From JAHIQC01 sp964565645 (GTDB lineage Bacteria; Actinomycetota; Coriobacteriia; Anaerosomatales; JAHIQC01), in NCBI GenBank assembly GCA_964565645.1, contig CAZMFQ010000012.1, positions 1 through 61,392 on the forward strand: a stretch of DNA of 61,392 nucleotides, given 5' to 3'. Every line of letters starts with the position of its first letter. Within the stretch, counting starts at the first letter, position 1. Positions 1 through 8,663 of the stretch are shown here, one piece after another. Position numbers and translations under genes: made by a program. The notes under the pieces are model-generated. The model had not been told where the DNA came from and made no database searches. It saw only the letters and a program-made list of their open reading frames with translations.

Positions 1-346
1 CCTCGATCTTGCTCCAGGCGCGCTCGTACTCGGCACGCTTCTTGGAGAGGATCAGACGACCGTCCTTGTCCTCCTTCTGGAGAACCAGGGCCTCGACCTC
101 GTCACCGACGGAGACGATGTCGGCGGGGTTGGCATCCTTGCGGATGGACAGCTCACGTGCGGGAATGACACCCTCGGACTTGTAGCCGATGTCGAGAAGC
201 ACTTCATCGCGCTCCACCTTGACGATGGTGCCGGCAACCAGATCGCCTTCATCGAAGTCGGTCATGGTGCCGTCGATGAGAGCATGCATCTCCTCATCGG
301 TGTACTCGGTCTTCTCTACAACCGAGTCGTACTCGAACTCACTCAT
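1..346 (-). CDS. rpsA: 30S ribosomal protein S1, N-terminal part (cut by window edge)
   Basis: Only the first ~115 codons are inside the window. The protein begins MSEFEYDSVVEKTEYTDEEM and then shows an S1 (OB-fold) domain: 'GTIVKVERDEVLLDIGYKSE', then a GVIPARELS stretch, 'SVGDEVEALVLQKEDKDGR' and an LSKKRAEYERAW tail. This is the classical first S1 repeat of bacterial ribosomal protein S1, which binds mRNA leaders and helps 30S initiation. The start is the ATG at 344-346; an AGGGG-type purine stretch lies just upstream on the minus strand. The 215-base leader upstream contains three imperfect repeats (separate entry); S1 is known to regulate its own translation in other bacteria. Identity is secure; the rest of the gene lies outside. 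Confidence 0.9.
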   Translation of the reverse strand, partial: MSEFEYDSVVEKTEYTDEEMHALIDGTMTDFDEGDLVAGTIVKVERDEVLLDIGYKSEGVIPARELSIRKDANPADIVSVGDEVEALVLQKEDKDGRLILSKKRAEYERAWSKIE

Positions 347-389
347 GTCGGGTCGGCCCCTTTCATTCACGGGGCCCCATCGCATGCCG

Positions 390-449
390 GTCGCCTACAG
401 GTCCGAATCGTCGCCAACAGGTTCGAAATCGTCGCCTACAGAGCTGTCC
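390..449. repeat. Three imperfect ~20-bp tandem repeats in the rpsA leader
   Basis: Units begin at 390, 410 and 431, each starting GTCGCC(T/A)ACAG and, for the first two, continuing GTYCGAA..ATC. The spacing is 20 and 21 bases, about two helical turns. They lie between rpsA (start 346) and the upstream gene's 3' end (562), so they fall in the rpsA promoter/leader. Function unknown: protein binding sites or leader RNA structure are both possible. Confidence 0.5.
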
Positions 450-511
450 ATACATATCCGGGGCCAACAATACAGAGGTACGCCGAAGCAGCGCTGGCGC
501 ACCAGTGCAGA

Positions 512-517
512 AGTATA
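512..517 (-). promoter_or_regulatory. Possible -10 element of rpsA
   Basis: TATACT on the minus strand, about 165 bases upstream of the rpsA start, placing the repeats at 390-449 within the transcribed leader. No convincing -35 is seen at 16-18 bases. Confidence 0.3.
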
Positions 518-561
518 GCGTGCAAGCAGGGAGAACGCCAGCAGGCGCACGGTCGCGCCGA

Positions 562-3066
562 CTATCCCCTTCGCAGCGCCTTCCTGGCCCTCAATCTCAC
601 GACCTCGGGTCCTGCGGGCAGGCGGATGTAGTCCGCCGCACCCATCCTCAGGCTGCGGATCTCGTCACGCTCGTCCGAGCTCGCGGAGTACAGGATGGCC
701 GGCGGCGCGTTCTCTCCGCGTGCGGCCCGCTCGAACAGGTCGAACCCGCCCATGAGTGGCATGTTCAGGTCCGAGAGCACCAGATCGAACCGACCCATGC
801 AGAGGAACCCGAGCGCCTCGACCCCGTTGCTCGCCGCGCTGACTTCCCAGCCGAGCTGCCGCAGCACGGAGACCATGTACTCACGGTTGTCCTCAGAGTC
901 ATCCACGACCAACACGGTCGCGTGACCCGGATCGGTATCACCGTTGTGTGCGGTCGTGTCGCGCGCGATCTTCGCCACATCGCCGTACTCCCGGAACACG
1001 GCGGCGGCATGGTCGTCCAACGGCAGCAGTCCGGAGGCCACCTTCTCGGCGAGCGCCTCGTATCCCAGCACGCCCACGCGCCCCGCCACAGCATCGCGCA
1101 ACTCCGCCACAGGCAGTTCCGAGCGCAGCGCCGAGAGCAGCACCGGCGTGACCGGGACGACATCGAACACGCCCGTCCGGCCCTTTCGACCGGTCCCGAT
1201 GCAGACCGGACAGCCCTTGGCATCGGCGACGGCGTCCGGCGGAGAGGCGAAGTAGGTCTCGAGCAGTCGCTGCTCTGAAGGTCCGGGGGACTCCATGCTC
1301 CGACAGGCCGCACATGTGGTGCGCAACAGCCTTTGGCCGATCAGACCGGCGAGCGCATCGGCGAGCACACCCCGCGGCACCCCGTACTCCTCGAGTCGGC
1401 CTATCGCGGCGAAGACGTCGGGCGCCTGCATCGTGGCGACGAGCAGCCCGTTGCATCGAGCGTGCTCGATCGCCGCACGAGCGGTGGCGGCATCGACTAT
1501 CTCGCCAAGGAACACAGCATCGGGACTGCGGCGCGCCGCAGACTCCAACAGACTGACCGCGGTGACTCCGGATCGGTCGTCCACCTGCTGCTGAGTGGCG
1601 AACGGTATCCGATACTCTATCGGGTCCTCGATGCTGAGCAGGGTCTTGGATGCGCCTGCCACACCGGAGAGCAGGGAGTTCGCGGTCGTGGTCTTGCCAG
1701 ACCCCGCCGGACCTACGATGAGCAGCAGGCCGCGCGGATGACGCAGCATCTCCTGGGCGAGTTCGACTTGTGACGCACTCATGCCCAGATCGGCCAGAGA
1801 GCGCGCCGGACGGCCCACGGGAATGATCCGCGCGGACATGGCCTCCCCGTACTGGGTAGGCTCGGTGCCGATGATGAGATCGAACTCGTCCTTGCCGAAC
1901 CCCACTTCGAGCGAGCCCCGCTGCGGGCGGCGCTTCTCGGCGATGTCCATGCCTGCCAAAGCCTTCAGGCGCGAGATCATCATGGCCGCACGATCGCCGC
2001 TGACCGCCACGACATCGTGCACGTCCCCGTCCACCTTGGCCCTGATCTCGGACCGGGTCGTACCAGGGTCGATCATCAGGTCCTCGGCATGAAGGCTGAA
2101 CACCGTGGCGAGCACATCGTCCGTCGCCTCCGTGACGGCGCGCCCCTCGGCCGACAGCGGGTCGATCGGCCTTGAATGCGATGCGGGGTCGATCTCTATC
2201 CGGCTGCGCACCTGCTCGAGTGCGGCCTCGAACACCGCGAGCACCACTTCGGGAGCCGCCACCAGGATGCCGAGATCGGCCTCTGTGGCCGACGTGCGCT
2301 CAAGGGTCTGCATGAGGTCCCAGTCGAACGGATTGCTCAATACGAACGCGTCCCCGACGAGCGCGTTGCGCACCGGCACCACGAGGTTGCTCTTGCTGAA
2401 CGGAGCCGGGAGCACGCCGAGCCGGACCTCTCGCGCGGGAATCTGGGTGACAACGCCGACACCCAGAGCATCACCCAGCGCTGCGGCGAGATCCGCCGAG
2501 GAGACACCGAGTCGCGTGGCGACCGTGTACATGGTCGCCGGCGTCATGGCGCCGAGGAACGCGCCGGCCTCGGGCCCGAGTGAGAAACGCCCGACGAGCG
2601 AGTCGCGGAATCTCGCGAATGCACCCGGGTCGATGCGCTCGGACAGCGGGACCTCGGCCTCGGACTCGGCAAGCCGTGCGAACGCGCCCGCGGTCTCGAG
2701 ATGACGTGCCACCGAGGCTTTGAGCGTGACCGGCTCCAGTGGCTTCACGAGGTAGTCGACGGCGCCAAGGGCGAATGCGCGCGAGCGCTCCACCTCGCCG
2801 GTGACCGCGGTGAGGAACACCACGGGGATGTGCGATGTCGCCGGCGAGTCCTGCAGTCGTGCGCAGACCTCCACGCCGTTCATTCCGGGCATCATGTAGT
2901 CGAGCAGTATGAGATCGGGGCGCACAGTGGCTGCGGCCTCGAGCGCCGAAGGTCCGTCAGGCGCGGTGATGACCCTGTAGCCCTCCCCCTCGAGCGTGAG
3001 CGTGATCAGTTCGCGGATGTCGGCGTCGTCGTCGACGCTCAAAATGAGGGCTGCCGTGCGCTCCAT
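562..3066 (-). CDS. Receiver - GspE/PilB-type ATPase - receiver fusion
   Basis: 834 residues. Residues ~6-120 are a response-regulator receiver (SVDDDADIREL, phosphoacceptor in LILLDYMMPGMNG, conserved K in YLVKPLEP). The middle (~150-660) is a type II secretion/type IV pilus ATPase: an MshE-N-like part, then Walker A GPAGSGKTTT, Asp box SIEDPIEY, Walker B-like DAVFLGEI, and a tetracysteine zinc site (CAAC...CPVC). Residues ~700-834 are a second receiver (VLVVDDSEDNREY, LVLSDLNMPLMGG). Two ATPase signatures deviate: GEIRD reads GEIVD, and the 'TLHTN' His box reads TMQAP. Activity may therefore be reduced and the role regulatory. I chose ATG 3066 because GGGAGG lies 6 bases upstream; an in-frame GTG at 3114 has no ribosome site. 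No pilus genes adjoin it, although a prepilin gene lies at 51 kb. Confidence 0.8.
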   Translation of the reverse strand: MERTAALILSVDDDADIRELITLTLEGEGYRVITAPDGPSALEAAATVRPDLILLDYMMPGMNGVEVCARLQDSPATSHIPVVFLTAVTGEVERSRAFALGAVDYLVKPLEPVTLKASVARHLETAGAFARLAESEAEVPLSERIDPGAFARFRDSLVGRFSLGPEAGAFLGAMTPATMYTVATRLGVSSADLAAALGDALGVGVVTQIPAREVRLGVLPAPFSKSNLVVPVRNALVGDAFVLSNPFDWDLMQTLERTSATEADLGILVAAPEVVLAVFEAALEQVRSRIEIDPASHSRPIDPLSAEGRAVTEATDDVLATVFSLHAEDLMIDPGTTRSEIRAKVDGDVHDVVAVSGDRAAMMISRLKALAGMDIAEKRRPQRGSLEVGFGKDEFDLIIGTEPTQYGEAMSARIIPVGRPARSLADLGMSASQVELAQEMLRHPRGLLLIVGPAGSGKTTTANSLLSGVAGASKTLLSIEDPIEYRIPFATQQQVDDRSGVTAVSLLESAARRSPDAVFLGEIVDAATARAAIEHARCNGLLVATMQAPDVFAAIGRLEEYGVPRGVLADALAGLIGQRLLRTTCAACRSMESPGPSEQRLLETYFASPPDAVADAKGCPVCIGTGRKGRTGVFDVVPVTPVLLSALRSELPVAELRDAVAGRVGVLGYEALAEKVASGLLPLDDHAAAVFREYGDVAKIARDTTAHNGDTDPGHATVLVVDDSEDNREYMVSVLRQLGWEVSAASNGVEALGFLCMGRFDLVLSDLNMPLMGGFDLFERAARGENAPPAILYSASSDERDEIRSLRMGAADYIRLPAGPEVVRLRARKALRRG

Positions 3067-3126
3067 CGAAGCCTCCCTGACGGGATCGGTCCACGTGGGT
3101 AGTTCGTTCCCCACGCCGACCTGGCT

Positions 3127-5820
3127 CTATTTGGCGGATGCCCAATCAGGACCGGCGGCCACACTGACGTCGAGCGGCACCGACAGCGACACGACCCCGC
3201 TCATCGTCTCGCGCGCGAGTGCGGAGAGCATCTCGAGCACCTCGGCAGGGGCCTCGAACACGAGTTCGTCGTGGACCTGGAGCAGCATGCGCGCACGAAG
3301 ACCGCTCGCTCTCAGGACGCGGTCGGTCTCGATCATCGCCAGCTTCATGATGTCCGCCGCGCTGCCCTGCATGGGATGGTTCATCGCCGTGCGCTCGCCG
3401 AACGCACGCAGGTTGTAGTTCCCGCTCTTGAGCTCGGGGATCCGGCGCTTGCGCCCGAACATCGTCACTGCGAACCCGTCCCTGTGCGCCTCAGCGACGG
3501 TCTCGTCGAGGTATGCGCGCACACGCGGAAACGTGGCGTAGTAGCGGTCGATCATCGTCTGAGCCTCGGCATGCGGGATCTTGAGCGAGTCGGCCAGCCC
3601 GTGTGCACTCTGCCCGTACACGATGCCGAAGTTCACGGCCTTGGCCTTCGCGCGCATCCCGGGCTCGACCGCGTCGACGGCCACGCCGAAGACCCGTGCG
3701 GCGGTCGCAGCGTGGAAGTCGGCGCCGCTCGTGAACGCCTCGATGAGCCCCTCGTCACCGGAAAGGTGCGCGAGGATGCGCAGCTCGATCTGCGAGTAGT
3801 CGGCGGACACGATGAGGTCACCCGGCTCGGCAGGCACGAACGCCGCCCGTATCCTGCGGCCGAACTCCGTGCGCACCGGGATGTTCTGGAGATTGGGGGC
3901 ACTCGATGACAACCGACCGGTCGCGGCGACCGTCTGGTTGAACGAGGTGTGGATGCGACCATCCTCGGCAACGAGGTTCGGCAAGGCGTCGATGTATGTG
4001 GACTTGAGTTTGGCCAACTCGCGATAGGCGACGATCTTCTCAGCGATCGGATGCAGCGGCGCGAGCGTGGCGAGCACGCTCGCATCGGTGCTGAACCCGG
4101 TCTTGGTCTTCTTCTGGGGAGGCAGCCCCAGCTTCTCGAACAGGACCTCCGCGAGCTGTTTGGGCGAATCGATGGTGAACTCGGTGCCGGCGAGCGTGTG
4201 GATCTCCCCGACCAGCGTCGCGATGCTCGCGGCCGTCTCGGTCGACAGGTCCCGCAGCACGTTCACATCCAAGCCGATGCCGGTCGCCTCCATACGCGTG
4301 AGCACCGGCACGAGCGGCATCTCGATCCTGCGCATGACGTCGAGCGAGCCGTCCTCTTCCAGGCGCCGCTCGAGCACGGGCGCCAACTCGGCGGCGACGC
4401 GGGCATCGATCGCCGCGAGGTCCTCGGGATCGGTAGCGAGCGGACGCGCAAGATAGTCGGCCGAGAGCGCCGGAAGGGCGTACGAGGACCGATTGGACTC
4501 AAGCAGATACGCCGCCACCCCGCAGTCGAACAGCCTGGCCGGGTCGACCGCGTCGAGCGACGACGCGCATCCGGTTTCGCGCACCGGACACAGCTCGTGA
4601 AGCAGCGCCTTGACATCACCAGCGGCGATGCGTGCGTCCCCCAGCAGCTTCGCGAAGACCTGTTCCGCGTCCCCGCCGCCGATGACCGCGACGCTCCCGT
4701 CGGATGCGACAGCGAGGTCCCGGCGCACCGCGAACAGTGACTCTCCGGTCCCGTCGTCGAGGCCGACGCCGAGCCAACCCTCGCGAGCAGACCAGGTACG
4801 CACCGCATCGAGAGCCGCCGGTCCGGCCAGCCGGGTCCAGGCCCCCTCCGTGTCGGCGCCGGCACGGTCGCCCCCGCGCACACTCCCCGACGTATCAACC
4901 GCGATGACCTCGGCCGAGGGTCCGGCACCTGAGCGCGGTGCGGCCGCACCCGCCGTCGCGAGCACCCTGTCGAGCAGGGTCGTGAACCGAAGCTCGCCGA
5001 ACGCACGGGCCAACTCGTGCGCATCGAAGCCACCCCATGAGACGGCCTCGAGATCGATCTCCACCGGCGCGTCGGTGCGGATGGTCGCGACCGTACGGCT
5101 CACGCGGGCCGCGTCGGCGTGTTCGCGCAGGTTCTCCCCGAGCTTGCCCTTGATCCCGCCGGCATGCTCGAGCACCGCGTCGAGGGTTCCGTACTCCTGA
5201 ATGAGCTTGGCGGCGGTCTTCTCCCCCACACCCGCCACTCCCGGGATGTTGTCGGACGTATCGCCCTTGAGCCCGAGGTAGTCCACGATCTGGTCGGGCC
5301 TGACACCGAAACGCTCGAGAACCGCCGCGGCGTCGTAGAGTTTGATGTCCGTGACGCCCTTCTGGGTCGAGACCACGGTGACGTTGTCGTCGATCAACTG
5401 CAACGCGTCGCGATCGCCCGTGACGAGCAGGACGCGCATGCCGAGCTCGGAACCGCGCGCGGCGAACGTGCCGAGGATGTCGTCGGCTTCCCACCCCTCG
5501 GCCTCGAACTGGGGTACCGCGAGCGCGTCCATGAGCTCCTTGACCATGGGGAACTGCGCACGCAGCTCCTGTGCCGTCGGGGGCCGGTGCGCCTTGTATT
5601 GCGCAAGTGCCTCCGAACGGAACGCGGGCCTGCCCTTGTCCCACGCGACCACCACGCCGTCCGGCCGCAGGTCGGCCACCATCTTGACGAGCATCGAGAC
5701 GAAGCCGAACACGGCGTTGGTCGGGCGGCCGTCGGGCGCCGTCATGGTCGGCGGGAGCGCGTGGAACGCGCGGTGCATGAGGCTGTTCCCGTCGATGACG
5801 GCGATGGTGCGCTCGGCCAT
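3127..5820 (-). CDS. polA: DNA polymerase I
   Basis: 897 residues. N-terminal ~290 residues are the 5'-3' exonuclease (MAERTIAVIDGNSLMHRAFH start, 'EADDILGTFA', 'GLKGDTSDNIPGVAGVGEKT'). The middle region occupies the place of the 3'-5' exonuclease but lacks its DEDD acidic residues (no DTET-like motif), so proofreading is probably absent, as in many Gram-positive PolAs. The C-terminal half is a family A polymerase: motif A SADYSQIELRILAHLSGD, motif B RAKAKAVNFGIVYGQ, motif C LQVHDELVFEAP. It serves Okazaki-fragment processing and repair synthesis. Start ATG 5820 is preceded by GGAAGGG; longer upstream reading is not conserved-looking. The gene is followed 60 bases later by the receiver-ATPase fusion on the same strand. 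Confidence 0.95.
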   Translation of the reverse strand: MAERTIAVIDGNSLMHRAFHALPPTMTAPDGRPTNAVFGFVSMLVKMVADLRPDGVVVAWDKGRPAFRSEALAQYKAHRPPTAQELRAQFPMVKELMDALAVPQFEAEGWEADDILGTFAARGSELGMRVLLVTGDRDALQLIDDNVTVVSTQKGVTDIKLYDAAAVLERFGVRPDQIVDYLGLKGDTSDNIPGVAGVGEKTAAKLIQEYGTLDAVLEHAGGIKGKLGENLREHADAARVSRTVATIRTDAPVEIDLEAVSWGGFDAHELARAFGELRFTTLLDRVLATAGAAAPRSGAGPSAEVIAVDTSGSVRGGDRAGADTEGAWTRLAGPAALDAVRTWSAREGWLGVGLDDGTGESLFAVRRDLAVASDGSVAVIGGGDAEQVFAKLLGDARIAAGDVKALLHELCPVRETGCASSLDAVDPARLFDCGVAAYLLESNRSSYALPALSADYLARPLATDPEDLAAIDARVAAELAPVLERRLEEDGSLDVMRRIEMPLVPVLTRMEATGIGLDVNVLRDLSTETAASIATLVGEIHTLAGTEFTIDSPKQLAEVLFEKLGLPPQKKTKTGFSTDASVLATLAPLHPIAEKIVAYRELAKLKSTYIDALPNLVAEDGRIHTSFNQTVAATGRLSSSAPNLQNIPVRTEFGRRIRAAFVPAEPGDLIVSADYSQIELRILAHLSGDEGLIEAFTSGADFHAATAARVFGVAVDAVEPGMRAKAKAVNFGIVYGQSAHGLADSLKIPHAEAQTMIDRYYATFPRVRAYLDETVAEAHRDGFAVTMFGRKRRIPELKSGNYNLRAFGERTAMNHPMQGSAADIMKLAMIETDRVLRASGLRARMLLQVHDELVFEAPAEVLEMLSALARETMSGVVSLSVPLDVSVAAGPDWASAK

Positions 5821-5920
5821 GGGGGCCCTTCCGGTCGGATGCGGCGCGCAACGGGAACATGCATGTTGCGACACCGACGATTCTACCCGAGCGCGACGAC
5901 ATTCCGGGGCGTGAGACACC

Positions 5921-6499
5921 ATGGGCTTCTTCAACTGGGCGGCACCGATGTTCGGGCATTTCGCGGACCGGTGGTCGCCCGAGGACATCGAGCAGATCGC
6001 GGGCTGGCTCAGTCCCTTCCTTGCCGAGGAGCGGCGCGTGCTCGACGTCGGTGGCGGCACGGGCGCGCTCGCCCGCCGCCTGCATGACGCCGCCGGTGCG
6101 ATCGTCACCGTGCTCGACCCCACCCCCGAGATGCTCCGCTACGTCCCGGCCGACGGCCCGGTCCGCTGTGTCATCGGGACGGCCGAGGCGATGCCGCTGC
6201 CGGACGACTCGTTCGACGCCATCATCGTGACCGACGCGTTCCACCACTTCAGGGACCAGCCGGGCGCGGTCGCGGAGTTCCGGCGTGTGGTACGGCCCGG
6301 AGGGGGCGTGATCGTGGTCGAGCTCGATCCGCGGGGCTTCCTGATGCGTACGATCGTCTTCGGGGAGAAGCTCCTCGGCGAACCCGGAGCCTTCTTCGAG
6401 CCAGGGCAGATGTGCGCGTTCATGGCCGAGCACGGGATCGTCGGCACCTGCACCCCGATGAGTGGCGTGAGCTACCGGTTCGTGGGTTCCATCGCGTGA
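5921..6499 (+). CDS. Class I SAM-dependent methyltransferase (UbiE-like)
   Basis: 192 residues. SAM-binding motif I reads VLDVGGGTGALARRLHD, followed by an acidic VTVLDPTPEML strand and the motif 'ADGPVRCVIGTAEAMPLPDD', then 'DSFDAIIVTDAFHHF' and the RVVRPGGGVIVVELD post-motif typical of UbiE/COQ5-type methyltransferases. The substrate cannot be told from sequence. It stands alone, divergent from polA and convergent with the permease gene whose stop lies 10 bases away. The start ATG at 5921 has only a weak ribosome site. Confidence 0.75.
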   Translation: MGFFNWAAPMFGHFADRWSPEDIEQIAGWLSPFLAEERRVLDVGGGTGALARRLHDAAGAIVTVLDPTPEMLRYVPADGPVRCVIGTAEAMPLPDDSFDAIIVTDAFHHFRDQPGAVAEFRRVVRPGGGVIVVELDPRGFLMRTIVFGEKLLGEPGAFFEPGQMCAFMAEHGIVGTCTPMSGVSYRFVGSIA

Positions 6500-6508
6500 G
6501 CGCAGGGC

Positions 6509-7651
6509 TCAGGCGAACAGCGGATGCACCGCATTGATGAGCAGCCCGATCGCAATGCTTCCCACGAGGAACGACGACGCGATGATCCAGGTGGCGCGCT
6601 TGCCGAACAGCGGCACCAGAAGGGCGATCGACGACAGGCAGATGCCGTTGCCCGCGATAGTGAGTGCGATGGCGTGGCCCACCGGCAGACCCATCTTCAT
6701 GAGCGGCTCGAGTATGAGCACGTCCTCGCCCGAGCACAGGTAGATGGGCAGACCGATCCCCGCAGCCAGGACGAGCCCGATGAACCGTGAGGACAGGTAC
6801 TTCCCGACGACATAGGGCGGCATGTACACCGTGAACAGCGCCCCGATGCTCACGCCGATGATCATGTAGGGCGCCAGATAGAGCATGAGCTCGTAGGCCA
6901 GATCGACGAAGGGCCGCTCGCCATCGAGGTTCAACCCGCCGCCGCAGCCTTTGCACGACGTGCATCCCCCTTCGGGGAGCTCCGGGTCGACCTCGCCCGC
7001 GAAACGCTCCACGAGCCACCCTGTGACCATGCCGAGCGCGAAGATCGAGACGATGCGCCACATGGTGTACTCCCAGCCGAGCACGCCGTAGGCGAACGGG
7101 ATGACGAAGGGGTTGAGCACCGGCACCACCATCATGAAGGTCACGACCGCCCGCAACGGCACGCGCTTCGTGGCGAGGAGGCTGAAGCTGAAGGGCACGG
7201 CGGCGCAACTGCAGATCGGCAGGATCGAAGCGAAGACGCCGGCCCCGAGCATGCTCCTCGGCAGCCATCTGGAGCGCTTCTGGACTATCTTGACGATCGC
7301 GGCGGACAGCAGACAGCCGAGGATGAAGAACGGGATGACCTTGAGCGTGAACGAGACAAGGACGTGCAGCGCGGTCGCATCGTGCTCGGCCTTCTGGCCG
7401 ACGCTCTTGACGCAGTACTGGCAGTAGATGAAGGCGAGGATGCCGACGACCACCATGACAGCGATGACCACGCGACGTCCGCGACGTGCGAGGTGCAGGC
7501 CTCTCGCTGACAGCCCGCGGTCCCACGCCTCGCGCAGAGCGGGATTGCGCTTGCGCAGCCACCAGATGAGGATCGTCGAGGCATAGGTGAGTGCGAGCGG
7601 GATGCCCACGATACCGAACGTGCTCTCGACCTGTTTGACGAACTCCGCCAC
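6509..7651 (-). CDS. Predicted permease, COG0701/ArsP-like
   Basis: 380 residues with about eight to ten hydrophobic segments. It matches the DUF318/COG0701 permease pattern: paired 'FFILGCLLSAAIVKI' and 'CSCAAVPFSFSLLATKRVP' halves, 'MMVVPVLNPFVIPFAYG', and a second half 'LPIYLCSGEDVLILEPLMK' with GHAIALTIAGNG. Family members include the organoarsenical exporter ArsP and metal-related permeases, so efflux of a metal(loid) or thiol-reactive compound is likely. A cytoplasmic loop carries CTSCKGCGGG, a possible metal-binding site. Start is GTG 7651 with GGGAGGG just upstream. Substrate is not determinable here. Confidence 0.7.
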   Translation of the reverse strand: MAEFVKQVESTFGIVGIPLALTYASTILIWWLRKRNPALREAWDRGLSARGLHLARRGRRVVIAVMVVVGILAFIYCQYCVKSVGQKAEHDATALHVLVSFTLKVIPFFILGCLLSAAIVKIVQKRSRWLPRSMLGAGVFASILPICSCAAVPFSFSLLATKRVPLRAVVTFMMVVPVLNPFVIPFAYGVLGWEYTMWRIVSIFALGMVTGWLVERFAGEVDPELPEGGCTSCKGCGGGLNLDGERPFVDLAYELMLYLAPYMIIGVSIGALFTVYMPPYVVGKYLSSRFIGLVLAAGIGLPIYLCSGEDVLILEPLMKMGLPVGHAIALTIAGNGICLSSIALLVPLFGKRATWIIASSFLVGSIAIGLLINAVHPLFA

Positions 7652-7726
7652 GTGCCCTCCCGCGAAACGCCCGGCCGCCGCATCCTGTCACGGATGTTCG
7701 CGCCGTGGTAGGGGCGACCTTGCTGA

Positions 7727-7749
7727 AGTTCGTTACGAATGGACGAACT
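7727..7749. promoter_or_regulatory. Inverted repeat upstream of the permease
   Basis: AGTTCGT and ACGAACT form a perfect 7-bp inverted repeat with a 9-base spacer, 76 bases upstream of the permease start and just after the regulator gene's stop. Position suits an operator or transcript-end hairpin; the cognate protein is unknown. Confidence 0.35.
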
Positions 7750-7807
7750 GCGGGGATTCACTGCGCCCGCGGCGTGTACGGCGGCAGATCGCCATATGCA
7801 CGACCGG

Positions 7808-8473
7808 CTAGCCGTGCCAGAGGTAGCCGACGTTGCGGACCGTCTCGAGGCGCCCGGAGAGCTCGGGGCCGATCTTGGCGCGTACGCGCCGGATGTGGAC
7901 ATCGACGGTCCGGGATCCGCCGTAGTAGTCGCTCCCCCATACCCGGCGCAGCAGGACCTCGCGGCTGTACGCCCGGTTGGGGTGGGTGACGAGGAACGCG
8001 AACAACGCGTACTCGAGGTAGGTGAAGTCGATCGGGACGCCGTTGGCGTACGCCTGGTAGGTCGCGAGGTTGACGGTGAGTTCGTCGACCCGCACGAGCT
8101 CCTGGGCGGCGGCCTCCTCGCCGGGCCACACGAGCGCCCGTACCCGCGCGACCACCTCCTCGGAGGACGCACCGCGTACGATGAAGTCCGAGCCGACCGA
8201 GGCGGGCATCCGCAACGCGGGAAGGGCCTCCGGTTCCACCAACAGGAAGACCTTGGCGTCGAGCCCCGAGGTGAGTGCGCGCTCTATGATCTGGACCAGG
8301 GGCTCGGGATCGCGTCCGACGTCCACTACGACGAGATTGAACTCCTCGGCGGCAAGACGATTCGCCAGCTCGCCGTCGGCGCACTGGGTGATCATCACGT
8401 CGAGCGAGTCGAGGGCGCTGGCCGCCCAGGCGCGCGTGTGCGCGTCGTTGGACGCTATGAGGACTCGTTTCAT
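7808..8473 (-). CDS. GlnR-like OmpR-family response regulator
   Basis: 221 residues. The N-terminal ~115 residues have a receiver fold that is only partly canonical: VLIASNDAHTR replaces the usual acidic pair (one acid kept), VVVDVG holds a possible phospho-Asp, and the conserved Lys is not evident. The C-terminal winged helix (FTYLEYALFAFLVTHPNR, 'WGSDYYGGSRTVDVHIRRVR', TVRNVGYLWHG) closely resembles actinobacterial GlnR, an atypical regulator of nitrogen genes. It lies directly downstream of glnA on the same strand, behind a strong terminator, which supports a nitrogen role. Start ATG 8473 is chosen because a -10-like TAGACT ends 6 bases before it and no Shine-Dalgarno is present; ATG 8479 is the alternative. 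GlnR assignment is by resemblance and context. Confidence 0.7.
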   Translation of the reverse strand: MKRVLIASNDAHTRAWAASALDSLDVMITQCADGELANRLAAEEFNLVVVDVGRDPEPLVQIIERALTSGLDAKVFLLVEPEALPALRMPASVGSDFIVRGASSEEVVARVRALVWPGEEAAAQELVRVDELTVNLATYQAYANGVPIDFTYLEYALFAFLVTHPNRAYSREVLLRRVWGSDYYGGSRTVDVHIRRVRAKIGPELSGRLETVRNVGYLWHG

Positions 8474-8479
8474 GTGCAT

Positions 8480-8485
8480 AGTCTA
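8480..8485 (-). promoter_or_regulatory. -10 element giving a probable leaderless transcript of the GlnR-like gene
   Basis: TAGACT on the minus strand ends 6 bases before the ATG at 8473, so transcription would begin at or near the start codon. No -35 of quality was seen. Confidence 0.4.
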
Positions 8486-8606
8486 CTCCGAGCGTCATCG
8501 TCCGCAGAGGCTTGACCTGCAAGTACTTCTTGATGGTATGGCCGAGATGTTGCCGTTGCGTTTCGCGAGCCCGTCCGATCCGGGACGCGATGCCCCGAAA
8601 CGAACA

Positions 8607-8637
8607 GCGCCGGACGGGGATCTCCCCCGCCCGGCGC
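8607..8637 (-). terminator. Transcription terminator after glnA
   Basis: A 13-bp GC-rich stem (one G-T wobble) with a short loop lies 27-57 bases beyond the glnA stop. On the minus strand it is followed by TGTTCGTTTC. Confidence 0.7.
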
Positions 8638-8663
8638 CGTTGCCGTGTGCTGTGGAACTGGTG

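Noticed and set aside
505..1278. Long open frame on the plus strand opposite the receiver-ATPase gene
   Set aside because: High-GC shadow of the real minus-strand gene; composition rich in Arg/His/Gly with no domain.
5856..5867. Palindrome AACATGCATGTT between polA and the methyltransferase as a LexA box
   Set aside because: It lacks the CGAAC/GTTCG arms found at 39182; could be chance or another site.
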